Of a DNA stretch of 64,000 nucleotides, positions 26,191-35,668 are shown one piece after another. The notes below the pieces were generated by a model, which worked only from the letters and a program-made list of their open reading frames with translations, was not told where the DNA came from and made no database searches. This stretch comes from Moorena bouillonii PNG. GTDB lineage: Bacteria > Cyanobacteriota > Cyanobacteriia > Cyanobacteriales > Coleofasciculaceae. The translations under genes were made by a program, and so were the position numbers. The number at the start of each line of letters is the position of its first letter. The first letter of the stretch is position 1. The stretch is taken from the NCBI RefSeq assembly GCF_001942495.1, contig NZ_MKZS01000001.1, positions 6,676,106 to 6,740,105 of the forward strand. The letters are read 5' to 3'.

Positions 26191-28555
26191 ATGGTGAAGG
26201 TTTATCATACAGAACAATAAAACCACCAATAACCACCACCGCCAAGGCTGAGGGGACTAATGGTACCCAATAGCCTTGTTTCAATAGACCTAAGCAGGAC
26301 CCGTAGAGAATCGATAGAGCCAACAGCAACACACCCAAACGTATGGATGATTTACAGCGCCAACACACCAGACCAACCGTTAGGCACCAACCCCAAATCC
26401 ACACTACTTCAGCCCATGCGGGCCAATCTTGTATCAGGGGTCGCTGATCTAAAACAGCACTGAGAATCTGACTTACCATGTGGGCATGGAGAATTACCCC
26501 TGGTGTTTGATCCTCTATATCATTCCCTTTACTATAGGGTGTAAAAAAATAATCCTCACGGCTGGGAGCAGTAACGCCGATCAGAACAATTCTTCCCTTG
26601 AAGGCATCAGGATTGATCTTACCGTTTAGAACTTCAGAGAGAGTGACTTGGTGAACAAAATCCTCTGGAGATTTGTGAAAACGGTAATTCAGCATGATTT
26701 GGTGTCCCCAATCATCCAGGTTATGATAACTGCCAGTATGCTTGGTTAAGGGTGTAAAGACTACATCACCTAGCTGTAAGTATTCTTGATCGGTGTACGT
26801 GGGAAAGATGTCCTGTGCCACTAGATACCGCATGGCCAACTGGGTACTCAGAGCATAAGAAGCACTACAAACTGATGTTGGATCAGGGTTAAAGGCCAAC
26901 AGATGGCGACGAATCACCCCGTCTCGGTCAGCTACAACATCACTAAAGCCCAAGTTGTGTTTCGGAACTTCTGGCGGTGGTGAAATTCCTGGATCGTCTT
27001 CATTACTGGCTTTGCACACTGCAACCAAATTCTCGCTTTCCTGTAGGAGCGTTCCCAAATCTTGGTAGTCTGGCGCTACAGAAAAATCACGATGAATATC
27101 TAGGCCAATGACTTTGGCTTGAGAGGAATTAAGTATCTCTAACAGTTGTTTGAGTGATCGGTCTGATAAGGAGGTACCTAGTCTTAAATCCGACTGCTGA
27201 GCTTTAATATCTTTTTCAGTAACCTCTACCACTATCAGACGGGAATCGGGAAACTCCGCTGGTCTTCGATTCATCAGGTGGTCGAAGGCTTTCAACTCCA
27301 AACCTTGCAGTAAACTAAGCTGCTGTATAACTACCAAAAAGCATGTAATTACCAAACTGCTCACTAATACCTTGACGAAGGTCAGGGGTGGGATTGGAGG
27401 TGGGATTGGAGGTGGAGGTGGAGGTGGAGGTGGAGGTGGAGGTGGTACCGGAACACTTTCCCTCAACTCTTCCCAAGTCGGTGGCTTGGCGGCGGGATTC
27501 TGACAAATTATCGGTAACCAAGTTGCACAAGGAAACTCATCTTCTATCCCTTGTAATCGTTCCCTAGCTTCCCGCACTGCTAAATAGAAAGACTGCCCCC
27601 CAGCAAAAGCGGTTAAAAAATATTTCAAAAATTCCTGTGAAACCCGGTCGGGTACCGGTTCTCGCATCACAATAATTTGGGGAATGTATAAATTAGCCAG
27701 ATTCGAGGCTAAACCCAAGCCATCACAAGAATTGAAAATCGCTATTTTTAAGCCTTTTACAATTGCTCTGTTTAAGCCAAACTTTAACTGATTAATGGTT
27801 AAACTATCGGTTTTATTAATATAAATGTGACCCGTCTCTCCATCGTTTTTACTGGAACTATGTCCAGCAAAAAAGAGGATATCCCAGGATTGCTCCCAAA
27901 GGGCTTCATGGACTTGCTGGCGCTTGGGTTCTATAAGGAACGTGAGCTGAGCATCAGGTAATTGCTGTAGCAACTTCTGATCCGCTTCGGTATCAATACC
28001 AATACTATTGCCAATAATTGCTAAAATTCTCACCTTGGCGTGGGGCTTGGGATTTCCCTTGGCTGGTTCAAACTTTAAGGCACTTAAAGCAATTTCAGCC
28101 TTGGAATAGCGTTCCCAAAAATCCCACAGATGCCAGGGCAGTCGCCGTAAACAACTGTTCTCGGTTTGAATAATTAGACGGATTTCATCGGAGGGTGATA
28201 GTTGTTCGAGTAATTTCTCCTTAATCGGTCGAAATGGCTCTGAAGATAGCCAAGCATTTAAGCGATCGCCTAAGACTTGGGCAGCATTGTAGCACCGTTC
28301 CAGTTTAGATACATTCGTCACTTGTACCACTGATGCTTCTAGACGGGAACGTAACCCCAAACTGTGATAACTCGTTGTCCAACTTTGGCACGATTGCAGA
28401 ATTTCAGGAGCAGGAGGTAGCCTGCCAGTGATTTCCAACAAGGGTCTTTTGCCCTCTTCCCAAATCTGTAAAGTGACTGGAAACCCTTTGTCAAAACAAC
28501 CATCTCCTATCTTTAAGACAACTAATTTACCAATACTTCGCGTGTTATTGGTCAT
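26168..28555 (-). CDS. CHAT-CHASE2 membrane protein, 3' end formed by a transposon
   Basis: A 795-residue fusion of a caspase-like CHAT domain and a CHASE2 sensor. The CHAT part has the catalytic pair H232 (FFAGHSSS) and C277 (IFNSCDGLGLA). A linker with about 13 consecutive prolines (about 372-395) leads to a membrane segment (about 400-420), then the extracytoplasmic CHASE2 domain (RRPAEFPDSRLIVVEV, KVIGLDIHRD, GRIVLIGVTAPS), and three closing membrane segments (about 715-785). It probably senses an external cue and controls a cytoplasmic protease. It follows a sigma-like factor and DUF1822 on the same strand. The stop TGA (26168-26170) lies inside sequence shared with TnpB copy 2, so the original C-terminus has been replaced by the element. 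Confidence 0.9.
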   Translation of the reverse strand: MTNNTRSIGKLVVLKIGDGCFDKGFPVTLQIWEEGKRPLLEITGRLPPAPEILQSCQSWTTSYHSLGLRSRLEASVVQVTNVSKLERCYNAAQVLGDRLNAWLSSEPFRPIKEKLLEQLSPSDEIRLIIQTENSCLRRLPWHLWDFWERYSKAEIALSALKFEPAKGNPKPHAKVRILAIIGNSIGIDTEADQKLLQQLPDAQLTFLIEPKRQQVHEALWEQSWDILFFAGHSSSKNDGETGHIYINKTDSLTINQLKFGLNRAIVKGLKIAIFNSCDGLGLASNLANLYIPQIIVMREPVPDRVSQEFLKYFLTAFAGGQSFYLAVREARERLQGIEDEFPCATWLPIICQNPAAKPPTWEELRESVPVPPPPPPPPPPPPPIPPPIPPLTFVKVLVSSLVITCFLVVIQQLSLLQGLELKAFDHLMNRRPAEFPDSRLIVVEVTEKDIKAQQSDLRLGTSLSDRSLKQLLEILNSSQAKVIGLDIHRDFSVAPDYQDLGTLLQESENLVAVCKASNEDDPGISPPPEVPKHNLGFSDVVADRDGVIRRHLLAFNPDPTSVCSASYALSTQLAMRYLVAQDIFPTYTDQEYLQLGDVVFTPLTKHTGSYHNLDDWGHQIMLNYRFHKSPEDFVHQVTLSEVLNGKINPDAFKGRIVLIGVTAPSREDYFFTPYSKGNDIEDQTPGVILHAHMVSQILSAVLDQRPLIQDWPAWAEVVWIWGWCLTVGLVCWRCKSSIRLGVLLLALSILYGSCLGLLKQGYWVPLVPSALAVVVIGGFIVLYDKPSPYPLKLVN

Positions 28556-28805
28556 TGGTCATGGATCACTTGTGTTGCAGATGTGATTTGTCTCCTAATT
28601 TTACCTATTTATAGAGGTTTATATAGGTTTATAGAGGGTGTATCGGTGTCTGAGGATTGACCACTGAGTGATATCAAAACTGATATCAAACAAGACACCA
28701 GATAACCGATCTATTCCCGAAGGACTTTGAATTATAACGCTTTCAGTGGTGTGTCGATGGCTAAATTCGATAATTCCTAGATTGGCGGTAGGCCACACTA
28801 TGGGA

Positions 28806-29810
28806 TCAGATGGTAAAATCCTCAATAATCCTGGCATCGCCAAGGGCAACTTCGACACTAAATTGCTCTCCTGGTACACCACTAAACTGCAATTGAATGT
28901 AATTATCGATTTGTCTGGCTTGGGCTTCAAGAAAAACTGTTCCGGATGCATCCAGCACAGTGAGGGTGAGGTTGGCAGGCAAATAGGTTTTACTGCCGGT
29001 GGGATATACCTTGAGGCGAATATTTTGCTTGAGTTCAGATTCTGGCACAAGTTCCACCACCAAAGCCACGGGGGAACCAGCTAGCAATAGCCCTAAGTCG
29101 ATTAACTTAGCCCGCCTAATGCCCACATCAAGATTTTCCTCTAGGGGTAACGCCTCAGTTGAGTCTAGACCAGCAGAGCGGAAAGCGAAAATTGGTTCGG
29201 GTGGGTTTAACAAGTTTTCCAAGCTTTCGAGAGTTTGCCAACCAGTTTCAACCACATTGTCTAACCATTGACTCAAGTTTACCCTTGTTCTGTGGGCAAC
29301 AGCAGCAGGCTTGGGGGTTACCTGTGTCATGGGTGGATGAAAGCGATCGATTAAATCGTCAACAGGTCGTAGTTGACTAATGGGTAACTCTTCGGTATCA
29401 GCAGTTGGAGTAAATCCCAACACTGTTCCCTCCGAGGATTGTTCATCAATCTGAACAACTACATACCCAATCCGATCAGACCAAACTTCCGGGGGAATAT
29501 GGCAAACGGAATCTTGGGATTTGATTGCTCGGCATTCGATACGACCGATACCGGATATTTCCAAGTCTGCCACATTAGCTAACAGGCGTATAATAGGGTT
29601 CCAGCTGTCTGAGGCTTTTAAATCTGTAGGCATGCCCATCATTTGCATGTAATCATTGACAACCAACACAGCCAAGGTGTTGAGTCGAACTTGCTCAGCT
29701 TTTTGAGGGGTAGGCTGCTGCCTAGCAAATTGCTCAGCACGGCTGCGTGCATTGTTAGTAATGGGCAGAGGAAGGGCAAATTGTTCTAGGTTATGGGTGT
29801 TGTAGGTCAT
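28806..29810 (-). CDS. DUF1822 family protein
   Basis: DUF1822 is a cyanobacterial family without an assigned activity. The 334-residue protein shows the usual opening (FALPLPITNNARSRAEQFA), the segment NTLAVLVVNDYMQMMGMPTD and the phrase CHIPPEVWSDRIGYVVVQID, followed by GFTPT. A variable middle leads to a C-terminal beta-rich domain with VVELVPESELKQNIRLKVYP. The frame is open to 29918, overlapping the sigma-like gene by 26 bases, but the ATG at 29810 gives the typical start. It lies between the sigma-like gene and the CHAT-CHASE2 gene, all on the minus strand, as in other cyanobacteria by recollection. Confidence 0.87.
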   Translation of the reverse strand: MTYNTHNLEQFALPLPITNNARSRAEQFARQQPTPQKAEQVRLNTLAVLVVNDYMQMMGMPTDLKASDSWNPIIRLLANVADLEISGIGRIECRAIKSQDSVCHIPPEVWSDRIGYVVVQIDEQSSEGTVLGFTPTADTEELPISQLRPVDDLIDRFHPPMTQVTPKPAAVAHRTRVNLSQWLDNVVETGWQTLESLENLLNPPEPIFAFRSAGLDSTEALPLEENLDVGIRRAKLIDLGLLLAGSPVALVVELVPESELKQNIRLKVYPTGSKTYLPANLTLTVLDASGTVFLEAQARQIDNYIQLQFSGVPGEQFSVEVALGDARIIEDFTI

Positions 29811-29892
29811 AGGAATTGTGTTTCTGTACTGATGTGAACACCTTGACTCAAGCAGGTTAAGGTTAAGGTAAGTCTTTTTAAGGAACCTCCTA

Positions 29893-30531
29893 TTATAGAT
29901 ATCCCTCCGATTCTCCAAATTTACGCAAACGGGGCAAACATTGTCGCTGATAAAAGCTACTTAATGTAGAAATTGATACATTAAACTCTTCGGATAGGGT
30001 TTTCCAGCTAGTTTCTGGAGGCAAGCGTCGCAAAATTAAGACTTGGCAGGTGACCTCTTGATGACCTTTAATATGGGTAGTGCGTAGATCACTATCAACA
30101 GCCGCCGTTTCCACCCATTCCCTTATATCTTCGAGTAACGTAGGCACGTCCGGTGGAGCTGCCACACTATTGATCGGGTCAAGGTTTTCACCATTTTTAC
30201 CCTTGCTAGCAGATACTGTCTTAGCTTGTCCGTCTATGGTCTTGATGCGAAAGTCTTGGAGTCGTTTCTTCAAGTAAAAATTGAGCCAAGTGACCACACT
30301 GCCACGGCTAGAGTCGTAGGGATTACCGGTTTTGCCTTCGCAAATATTCTGGCAAAAGTAAATCCAGGTTTGTTGGAGTGCGTCTTGATAGTAGGGACTA
30401 TGTTCTTGCCAAAGTTTCTTACTGATTAAACGAATAATTTTTGTTAAGTTTCTTTGACGGTGAGCGCTTCCAGGTGGATGACTACATGCTGCCGTCACTA
30501 GCTGGTTGAGCTGCTCATAGAGTTGAGTCAT
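29893..30531 (-). CDS. Sigma-70-like factor of the DUF1822/CHAT cassette
   Basis: A 212-residue protein with the layout of a small sigma factor. Region 2 is recognisable around YYQDALQQTWIYFCQNI (about residues 46-62) and SRGSVVTWLNFYLKKRLQDF. Region 4 carries a helix-turn-helix near the C-terminus (TSWKTLSEEFNVSISTLSSF, about 174-193). The spacer between them is longer than in classical ECF factors and rich in polar residues. It is first in the minus-strand cassette with DUF1822 and CHAT-CHASE2. It may be the transcription output of that unit, perhaps released by proteolysis, but this is inference. Confidence 0.8.
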   Translation of the reverse strand: MTQLYEQLNQLVTAACSHPPGSAHRQRNLTKIIRLISKKLWQEHSPYYQDALQQTWIYFCQNICEGKTGNPYDSSRGSVVTWLNFYLKKRLQDFRIKTIDGQAKTVSASKGKNGENLDPINSVAAPPDVPTLLEDIREWVETAAVDSDLRTTHIKGHQEVTCQVLILRRLPPETSWKTLSEEFNVSISTLSSFYQRQCLPRLRKFGESEGYL

Positions 30532-31268
30532 AATGCGTCCGCTCCGCCTTTGCTGATATTGCCTTTTTCCGAAAATACTATGTTCACATCAGTATGTATA
30601 TCTTAGGTCGGGTCAGCTTCAGGTCTGTAATCTGAACTACTCCAGGATACTCGGAGTTTTGGTTAAGACTAAGCCAGTCCAGTATTGATCTATTGACAGT
30701 AATGGTATGATGTGTTAAAAACGTGCGGCTCGTTCTAGCTAGGAGCCTCCAGTTTCTGGAGGGGTATGAGCTAGGGGATTAGCGAGGAAAACTCCCCAAA
30801 ATCCTAACTATCTACCGGATGATGGTGAAAACCCATCCCTTGAGGAGACAAGTGACTCTCTATCTGGCCACACCGAGTAGGCGGCAACCTACAGAGTGAC
30901 GCTGGCACCAGGGCGGGATTAGGACTGAAACAGATAGGTTCCCTACCGCTAATGAGGAGATGACACGGGTAAACAAGTCCTAAAAAAGTGTCTTAGCACA
31001 CCAACACAATCTGAACAAAACATGTGTATGGCATCCTCTCATTCTCACGGTTGTTTGTTATTGCAAATCGTAATCTCCGAGAAGAGGATAGGCAAAATGG
31101 ACTGTCCTAAATCATCAAAATAATCTGGAAGATGGAACGAGTAAAAACGATGGTCAAATATGGGTCTGAGGAACGGTCGAAACCTCGGTAAGCTATGCCA
31201 AGCCCAATCCCCACCATCGGGTAAGATGTGCTCAAAACTGGGCACGGGTATTCAGAATACACAAACCA

Positions 31269-32808
31269 ATGGAGAGTATGGGTAGACACAGACAAAAATC
31301 TAGTGACCTTTGGAAAGGACAAAACTGGAAGCAACTCCGGAAGAACCTTTTCCGCCTACAAAAGCGCGTGTATAAAGCGGTTCAAGTTGGTGACTTGAGG
31401 AAAGCTCGGTCTCTACAGAAACTGATACTGAAATCTCGTTCAGCACAGATATTGGCCATCCGTCAAGTAACACAACTCAATCAGGGCAAGAAAACCGCCG
31501 GTATCGACGGAAAAACTGCACTGAATTACAAGGAAAGATTAGAGGTACTTGAAACCATGAGGCAAAGCGCCCTCGACTGGCATCATTCCAGTCTTCGTGA
31601 AATCCCAATCCTTAAAAAGAATGGGAAAGTAAGAATGCTCAAGATACCAACAATCTCAGACAGAGCATGGCAATGTAAGCGCAAAATTTGCTCTCGAACC
31701 AGCACACGAAGCCACATTCCACGCCCGAAGTTACGGGTTTAGAACCGGCAGAAGCGCACACGATGCCCAAAAACATGTATTTCAAAACTTGAACGCCCAT
31801 GGGAATGGCATCAAAAAGAGAGTAATAGAACTAGACATTAAAAAGTGTTTCGACCGCATTTCCCATAAGTCCATCATGGACAGGTTAATTGCACCAGCAA
31901 GTTTGAAGACTGGGATATTCAGATGCCTTAAGGCCGGAGTTGACCTGGAATTTCCTGAGCAAGGAACCCCACAGGGAGGTGTAGTCAGCCCACTACTCGC
32001 CAATATCGCACTTGACGGAATAGAGGATATACACCCAAGCGTCCGATATGCGGATGATATGGTCATATTTCTCAAGCCAAAAGATAATGCCGAAAAAGTA
32101 TTGAATAAAATCAAGAAATTTTTGGCGGAACGCGGGATGGAAATCAGCGAAGAAAAGACCAAGATAACCAAAACGACAGACGGATTCGATTTTCTGGGAT
32201 GGCACATGCGTGTCAAACTAAACGGAAAGTTCCACTGCACTCCCTCAGTGGAGAATCACAGAGCTATCCGTAAGAAAATCAAAGCCATAGTCAACAACTC
32301 GAATTATGGTGCAGAAGTAAAAGCCAAGAAACTAGCCCCTATCGTACGTGGATGGAGGAATTACCACAAATACTGCGACATGAGCAGTTCCCGAGATAGT
32401 TTATGGTTCATGAACAACACCGCAAACCGGAAATTCCGTAGAGAAAAGAAGGTAAACCGGTATCAGGCCGATAAATTATGCAAGAAAGGCTTCCCCGCAG
32501 TGGGGTATGAACAGAACAAACACGTAATGGTAAAAGGGACTAAGTCCCCCTATGACGGAGACCTAGTCTATTGGAGCCAGAGAAATTCCCAACTCTACTC
32601 CGATGCTACATCAGAAACTTTGAAAAAGCAGAACCATTCCTGTGGATATTGCGGACTGAGATTCATTGATGAAGAAAGAGTACATCTCCACCACATTGAT
32701 GGAAATCACAACAACTGGAAGAAAAACAACCTCATGGCTGTTCACCAAAGTTGTCACCAATATATTCACGGGGGCAAGTCGTTCGCGAAGCGTCGCCTTT
32801 GGCCGTAG
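31269..32808 (+). pseudogene. Group II intron reverse transcriptase/maturase, frameshifted
   Basis: The N-terminal half (31269-31742 frame) has the RT-0/RT-1 region ending at ISDRAWQC. The sequence then continues one frame over as AKFALEPAHEATFHARSYGF, so one extra base lies at about 31677-31680. The second half (open to 32808) carries RT-5 with YADDMVIF, the TPQGGVVSPLLANI motif, GFDFLGWH, the maturase domain X, and a C-terminal HNH domain (CGYC ... HHIDGNHNN ... HQSCHQY). A 44-bp palindromic repeat at 32781-32824 replaces the natural last residues with FAKRRLWP. No single full-length protein can be made without frameshifting. Confidence 0.88.
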
Positions 32809-32824
32809 GCCACGCTGCGCGAAC
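32781..32824. repeat. Palindromic repeat, family B, inside the intron ORF
   Basis: Ends gttcgcg and cgcgaac are inverted repeats around cgtcgcctttggccgtagg. Related sequence is found at 17474, 24838, 37321, 40543 and 47219, mostly inside reading frames. Confidence 0.75.
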
Positions 32825-32847
32825 GGCGATAAGACTAGGATATCTAG

Positions 32848-32881
32848 GAGCCGTATGAGGGGAAACCTTCACGTACGGATT
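32848..32881 (+). ncRNA. Group II intron domain V
   Basis: The 34-nt catalytic hairpin reads gagccgtatg at its 5' arm and cacgtacgga at its 3' arm, with a gaaa tetraloop in the middle. This is the standard domain V layout, including the AGC-type catalytic triad region. Confidence 0.85.
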
Positions 32882-32942
32882 TGAAGGAGAGGTGCCCCGG
32901 CTAATCCCGGGCATCGACTCTAATTTACTGATGGCGTTTAAA

Positions 32943-32993
32943 GCGATGCAGCGCGGTCTTGGGGGTTTCCCCCATGAGCGACTGCATCAAGAC
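32943..32993. repeat. Palindromic repeat, family A
   Basis: This copy begins gcgatgcagcgcggtcttgg and ends gagcgactgcatcaagac, with the gggggtttccccc centre. It lies 24 bp after the intron's 3' end. Confidence 0.85.
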
Positions 32994-33177
32994 AGCGATC
33001 GACACCTGCTTCCCTTCTACCTATCCTACCTAGGGGCTACTGGGGGAAGAATTTTCCGGTTTTTAACAACCCATTTAAGGCCGCTTCAGGTGCTAGACAC
33101 TTTCACCGAAGTGTTTCTACGGCATTAACCAAGTGGCAAAAGATTTGAAACGTCGTGCTTAGGATTGTTCGCGAATC

Positions 33178-34488
33178 ATGCATCTGTTAGAATATCAGGC
33201 TAAAGAATTATTCTGTGAGATTGGCATTCCGGTTTTGCCTGCTCAACGCATTGACCATCCTACCGACATCAAGGGATTACAGATTCCCTATCCGGTGGTG
33301 CTCAAATCTCAAGTATCTACTTGTGGAGATAGCCCAGCTCGTCGGATCCGGTGTGTAGAGAATACCATCGATGCGATCGCAGCAGCTAGGGCAATTTTCA
33401 AACTCCCGATTCTGGGTAAGCATCCTCAAGTACTGCTAGCAGAATCCCGTTACAATGCTGAACAAGAATTTTATCTAGCGGTGTTCCTAGACTACAACTT
33501 GGCCCGTCCTGTCCTATTGGGTTCTTCCCAAGGGCGTATGGACACCAAAACCTTGATCAGCGATATGCAAAAGGTTGTGGTCGAGCAAAACTTTTCACCC
33601 TTCTATGGGCGGCGTCTTGCCATCAAAATGGGACTTTATGGTAATCTGATTGAGTCAGTGAGTGGGATTATCAATAAAATGTACCAACTTTTTGTCCAAA
33701 AAGATTTGGACATAGTGGAAATTAATCCCCTCGGTGTTAGCCCGACTGGTGAACTCATGGCTCTTGATGGCAGGATTGCTATCAACGACAAGGCTCTGAG
33801 ACGTCATCAGGATTTGATCAACTTGACATCGACCATGGCTGAGAGCGGTTCTTACCAACAGATGCTCACTAACTCAAGCCATAATTTCAATGGTTGTGAT
33901 CTCAAAGGTCGTGATCTCAAAGGCAACATCGGGATTATATGCAACAGCATGTGTCTAGCTGCAACAACAGTTGATCTGGTATACCAAGCAAAGGGTAAAC
34001 CAAGACAGTGTCATCTCGTTCCAACGATCAACTCTAACCAATACTGGCCAATAACTCCTGGTGCGATAGAGGAACTGCAAGAGGCTTTACGAAAACTAAC
34101 GACATCCGAAGGGATTAAAGTGGTCTTAGTGAATATCTTGAGCAATAGGGCTACCAGCAATGCCGCAGCTGAGATGATTGCCAATTATCTACTGTGTCAA
34201 AGTTGGGAAACACCTGTACTCAATTCAGAGAACCAGGAGCAAAATTCCACCAGTCATCCCCTTAGCTCCCATCACCAAGACCTGTTATCTAAGGGCAAAT
34301 ATCCTCGATCAGCCTCTGGGATTGAGAGACCTCACCTTGTGATCCGTTTAGTTGGGACAAATTTTCACTCGATTCAACAGCGTTTGGCTCAGCTCCCCGT
34401 ATACTTTACAGACAACTTAGATCAGGCAGTAAAGCAAGCTGTATCTCTTGCCAGGAAGGGGTCACGACGTCCTAACCTAGTCATCTAG
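33178..34488 (+). CDS. sucC: Succinyl-CoA synthetase beta-like protein, altered ATP-binding loop
   Basis: SucC normally binds ATP through an ATP-grasp domain and forms succinyl-CoA with SucD. The protein of 436 residues opens with HLLEYQAKELFCEIGIPVLP, and IVEINPLGVSPTGELMALDG is the conserved Mg-binding stretch. Where active enzymes have the glycine-rich loop QVHAGGRGKAGG, this protein reads QVSTCGDSPARR (about residues 45-56), so most glycines and the key lysine are gone. The canonical NGTGLTMATMD region is also changed (NSMCLAATTVD). A degenerate or repurposed paralogue is likely. sucD follows after 134 bp. The gene start is preceded by repeat-rich DNA. Confidence 0.85.
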   Translation: MHLLEYQAKELFCEIGIPVLPAQRIDHPTDIKGLQIPYPVVLKSQVSTCGDSPARRIRCVENTIDAIAAARAIFKLPILGKHPQVLLAESRYNAEQEFYLAVFLDYNLARPVLLGSSQGRMDTKTLISDMQKVVVEQNFSPFYGRRLAIKMGLYGNLIESVSGIINKMYQLFVQKDLDIVEINPLGVSPTGELMALDGRIAINDKALRRHQDLINLTSTMAESGSYQQMLTNSSHNFNGCDLKGRDLKGNIGIICNSMCLAATTVDLVYQAKGKPRQCHLVPTINSNQYWPITPGAIEELQEALRKLTTSEGIKVVLVNILSNRATSNAAAEMIANYLLCQSWETPVLNSENQEQNSTSHPLSSHHQDLLSKGKYPRSASGIERPHLVIRLVGTNFHSIQQRLAQLPVYFTDNLDQAVKQAVSLARKGSRRPNLVI

Positions 34489-34622
34489 CTGAGTGCGTCA
34501 GTGCTCAGTTACGATTCTTTTGTTCCTTGTCCTTTTTGATTAGCCAGAGTCTTCTGGCAACTAAAAATGATCAATGATCATTGATCATTGACAAACAACA
34601 AAAGAATAAGGATCAATCACCA

Positions 34623-35525
34623 ATGAACTTGAGTACCGATAGCAAAGTTTTAGTACAAGGCATTACACAACCTCTAGGTTTGTACTACGCTGCCCGGATG
34701 AAAGCCTATGGCACCAATGTCGTAGCTGGAGTTAGTACTGGTCAGGGAGGGCAAACCTTGCATGGCATTCCTGTATTTGATTTAGTAGAGCAGGCTTGCC
34801 ATCATGTCGAGGCTGTGGACACAACCATTATTTTTGAAGAATCCTACCAGATAAAGGATGTTGCCTTGGAAGCGATAGATGCTGGGATCAGGCAAATTAT
34901 TCTCTTTACTGGTGGTATTCCTCCCTTGGATATGGTAGAATTACTAGCTATTGCCCAAGCTACTAAAACGATTATTCTTGGTCCGAGCAGTTTTGGGATT
35001 ATTGTTCCAGGAAACGTTTTGCTAGGGACTCACGAGAGTGAATTTTACAGACCTGGCTCAGTAGGATTAATTACCCGTGGTAGTTATCTGATCTACGAAG
35101 TTGCTTTAGGCTTAACTCAAGCTAACCTAGGACAGTCAATCGCTATTAACCTTGGCAGTGAAGCAATTGTTGGTTCTTCATTTAGCCATTGGCTGGAGGT
35201 TTTGGAAAAAGATAAAGCTACAAACGTTATTGTCCTAGTTGATCAGACTGGCGGCGGCTACGAAGACGTGGCCGCTGCCGCGTATATAGCCCAGGAAATC
35301 CATAAACCAGTGATTTCCTACATTGCGGGACGCTATACACCAGAGACACAACTAATTTGTAACCCTAGTGCTAGGCTATATACTCACCTACCAGAGGCTA
35401 TGAGTAATATGACTAAAATGTCTACGGCACAGGAAAAAGTGGCAGTATTTAAGCAAGGGAGAATCCCAGTAGCTGAACGCCCTTCCCAAATTCCCATCTT
35501 GGTTCAAAAGGCTCTCGACCATTGA
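34623..35525 (+). CDS. sucD: Succinyl-CoA synthetase alpha-like protein lacking the catalytic histidine
   Basis: SucD carries the phospho-histidine of succinyl-CoA synthetase. The 300-residue protein aligns well at the CoA-binding N-terminus (VLVQGITQPLG, TNVVAGVSTGQGG, GIPVFDLVEQA). In active enzymes the later motifs are GEIGG with a catalytic glutamate and GHAGA with the phosphorylated histidine. Here they read DQTGG (Q208) and CNPSA (N247). Both catalytic side chains are therefore missing, matching the loss of the ATP loop in the upstream sucC. The start MNLSTDSK at 34623 is preferred over an in-frame ATG at 34581. The pair may be a pseudoenzyme or a decaying duplicate. Confidence 0.85.
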   Translation: MNLSTDSKVLVQGITQPLGLYYAARMKAYGTNVVAGVSTGQGGQTLHGIPVFDLVEQACHHVEAVDTTIIFEESYQIKDVALEAIDAGIRQIILFTGGIPPLDMVELLAIAQATKTIILGPSSFGIIVPGNVLLGTHESEFYRPGSVGLITRGSYLIYEVALGLTQANLGQSIAINLGSEAIVGSSFSHWLEVLEKDKATNVIVLVDQTGGGYEDVAAAAYIAQEIHKPVISYIAGRYTPETQLICNPSARLYTHLPEAMSNMTKMSTAQEKVAVFKQGRIPVAERPSQIPILVQKALDH

Positions 35526-35566
35526 CAGCAATTGATTCGTCACCCCATCACCCGTTGGTCGGATTT

Positions 35567-35668
35567 ATAGCGCTACGCACAAGTAAGAAGTAAGAAGTCA
35601 GAAGTCAGAAGTAAGCTAGACTCACGTTTCGGAGTTTAGGAATGTCCTAATTTTAATGCGTAGTGCGA
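35567..35668. repeat. MITE-like inverted-repeat unit, family D
   Basis: The unit starts tatagcgctacgcacaagta and ends aatgcgtagtgcga, with ends that are imperfect inverted repeats. It contains tandem agaagtc/agaagta units and tttcggagtttaggaatgtc. A second copy of the same plan is at 53639-53734. Confidence 0.65.

Larger units (their letters stand above)
30723..32918 (+). mobile_element. Group II intron
   Basis: The 5' end reads gtgcggctcg, matching the GUGYG consensus. The 3' region holds a clear domain V at 32848-32881 and a domain VI helix (ccccgg...cccggg) ending at cgac. About 540 bp of domain I-III RNA structure precedes the reading frame in domain IV. The maturase frame is broken by a one-base insertion and, near its end, by a palindromic repeat. 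The intron sits between genes, upstream of sucC, so splicing would not be needed for a protein. Confidence 0.88.

Noticed and set aside
28619-29050. Minus-strand 143-codon open frame overlapping the DUF1822 gene end
   Set aside because: It is out of frame with DUF1822 over most of its length and its translation has no family character; it is a shadow frame.
31782-32240. Minus-strand 152-codon frame in the group II intron
   Set aside because: It is antisense to the reverse transcriptase, whose motifs are clear in the other strand.
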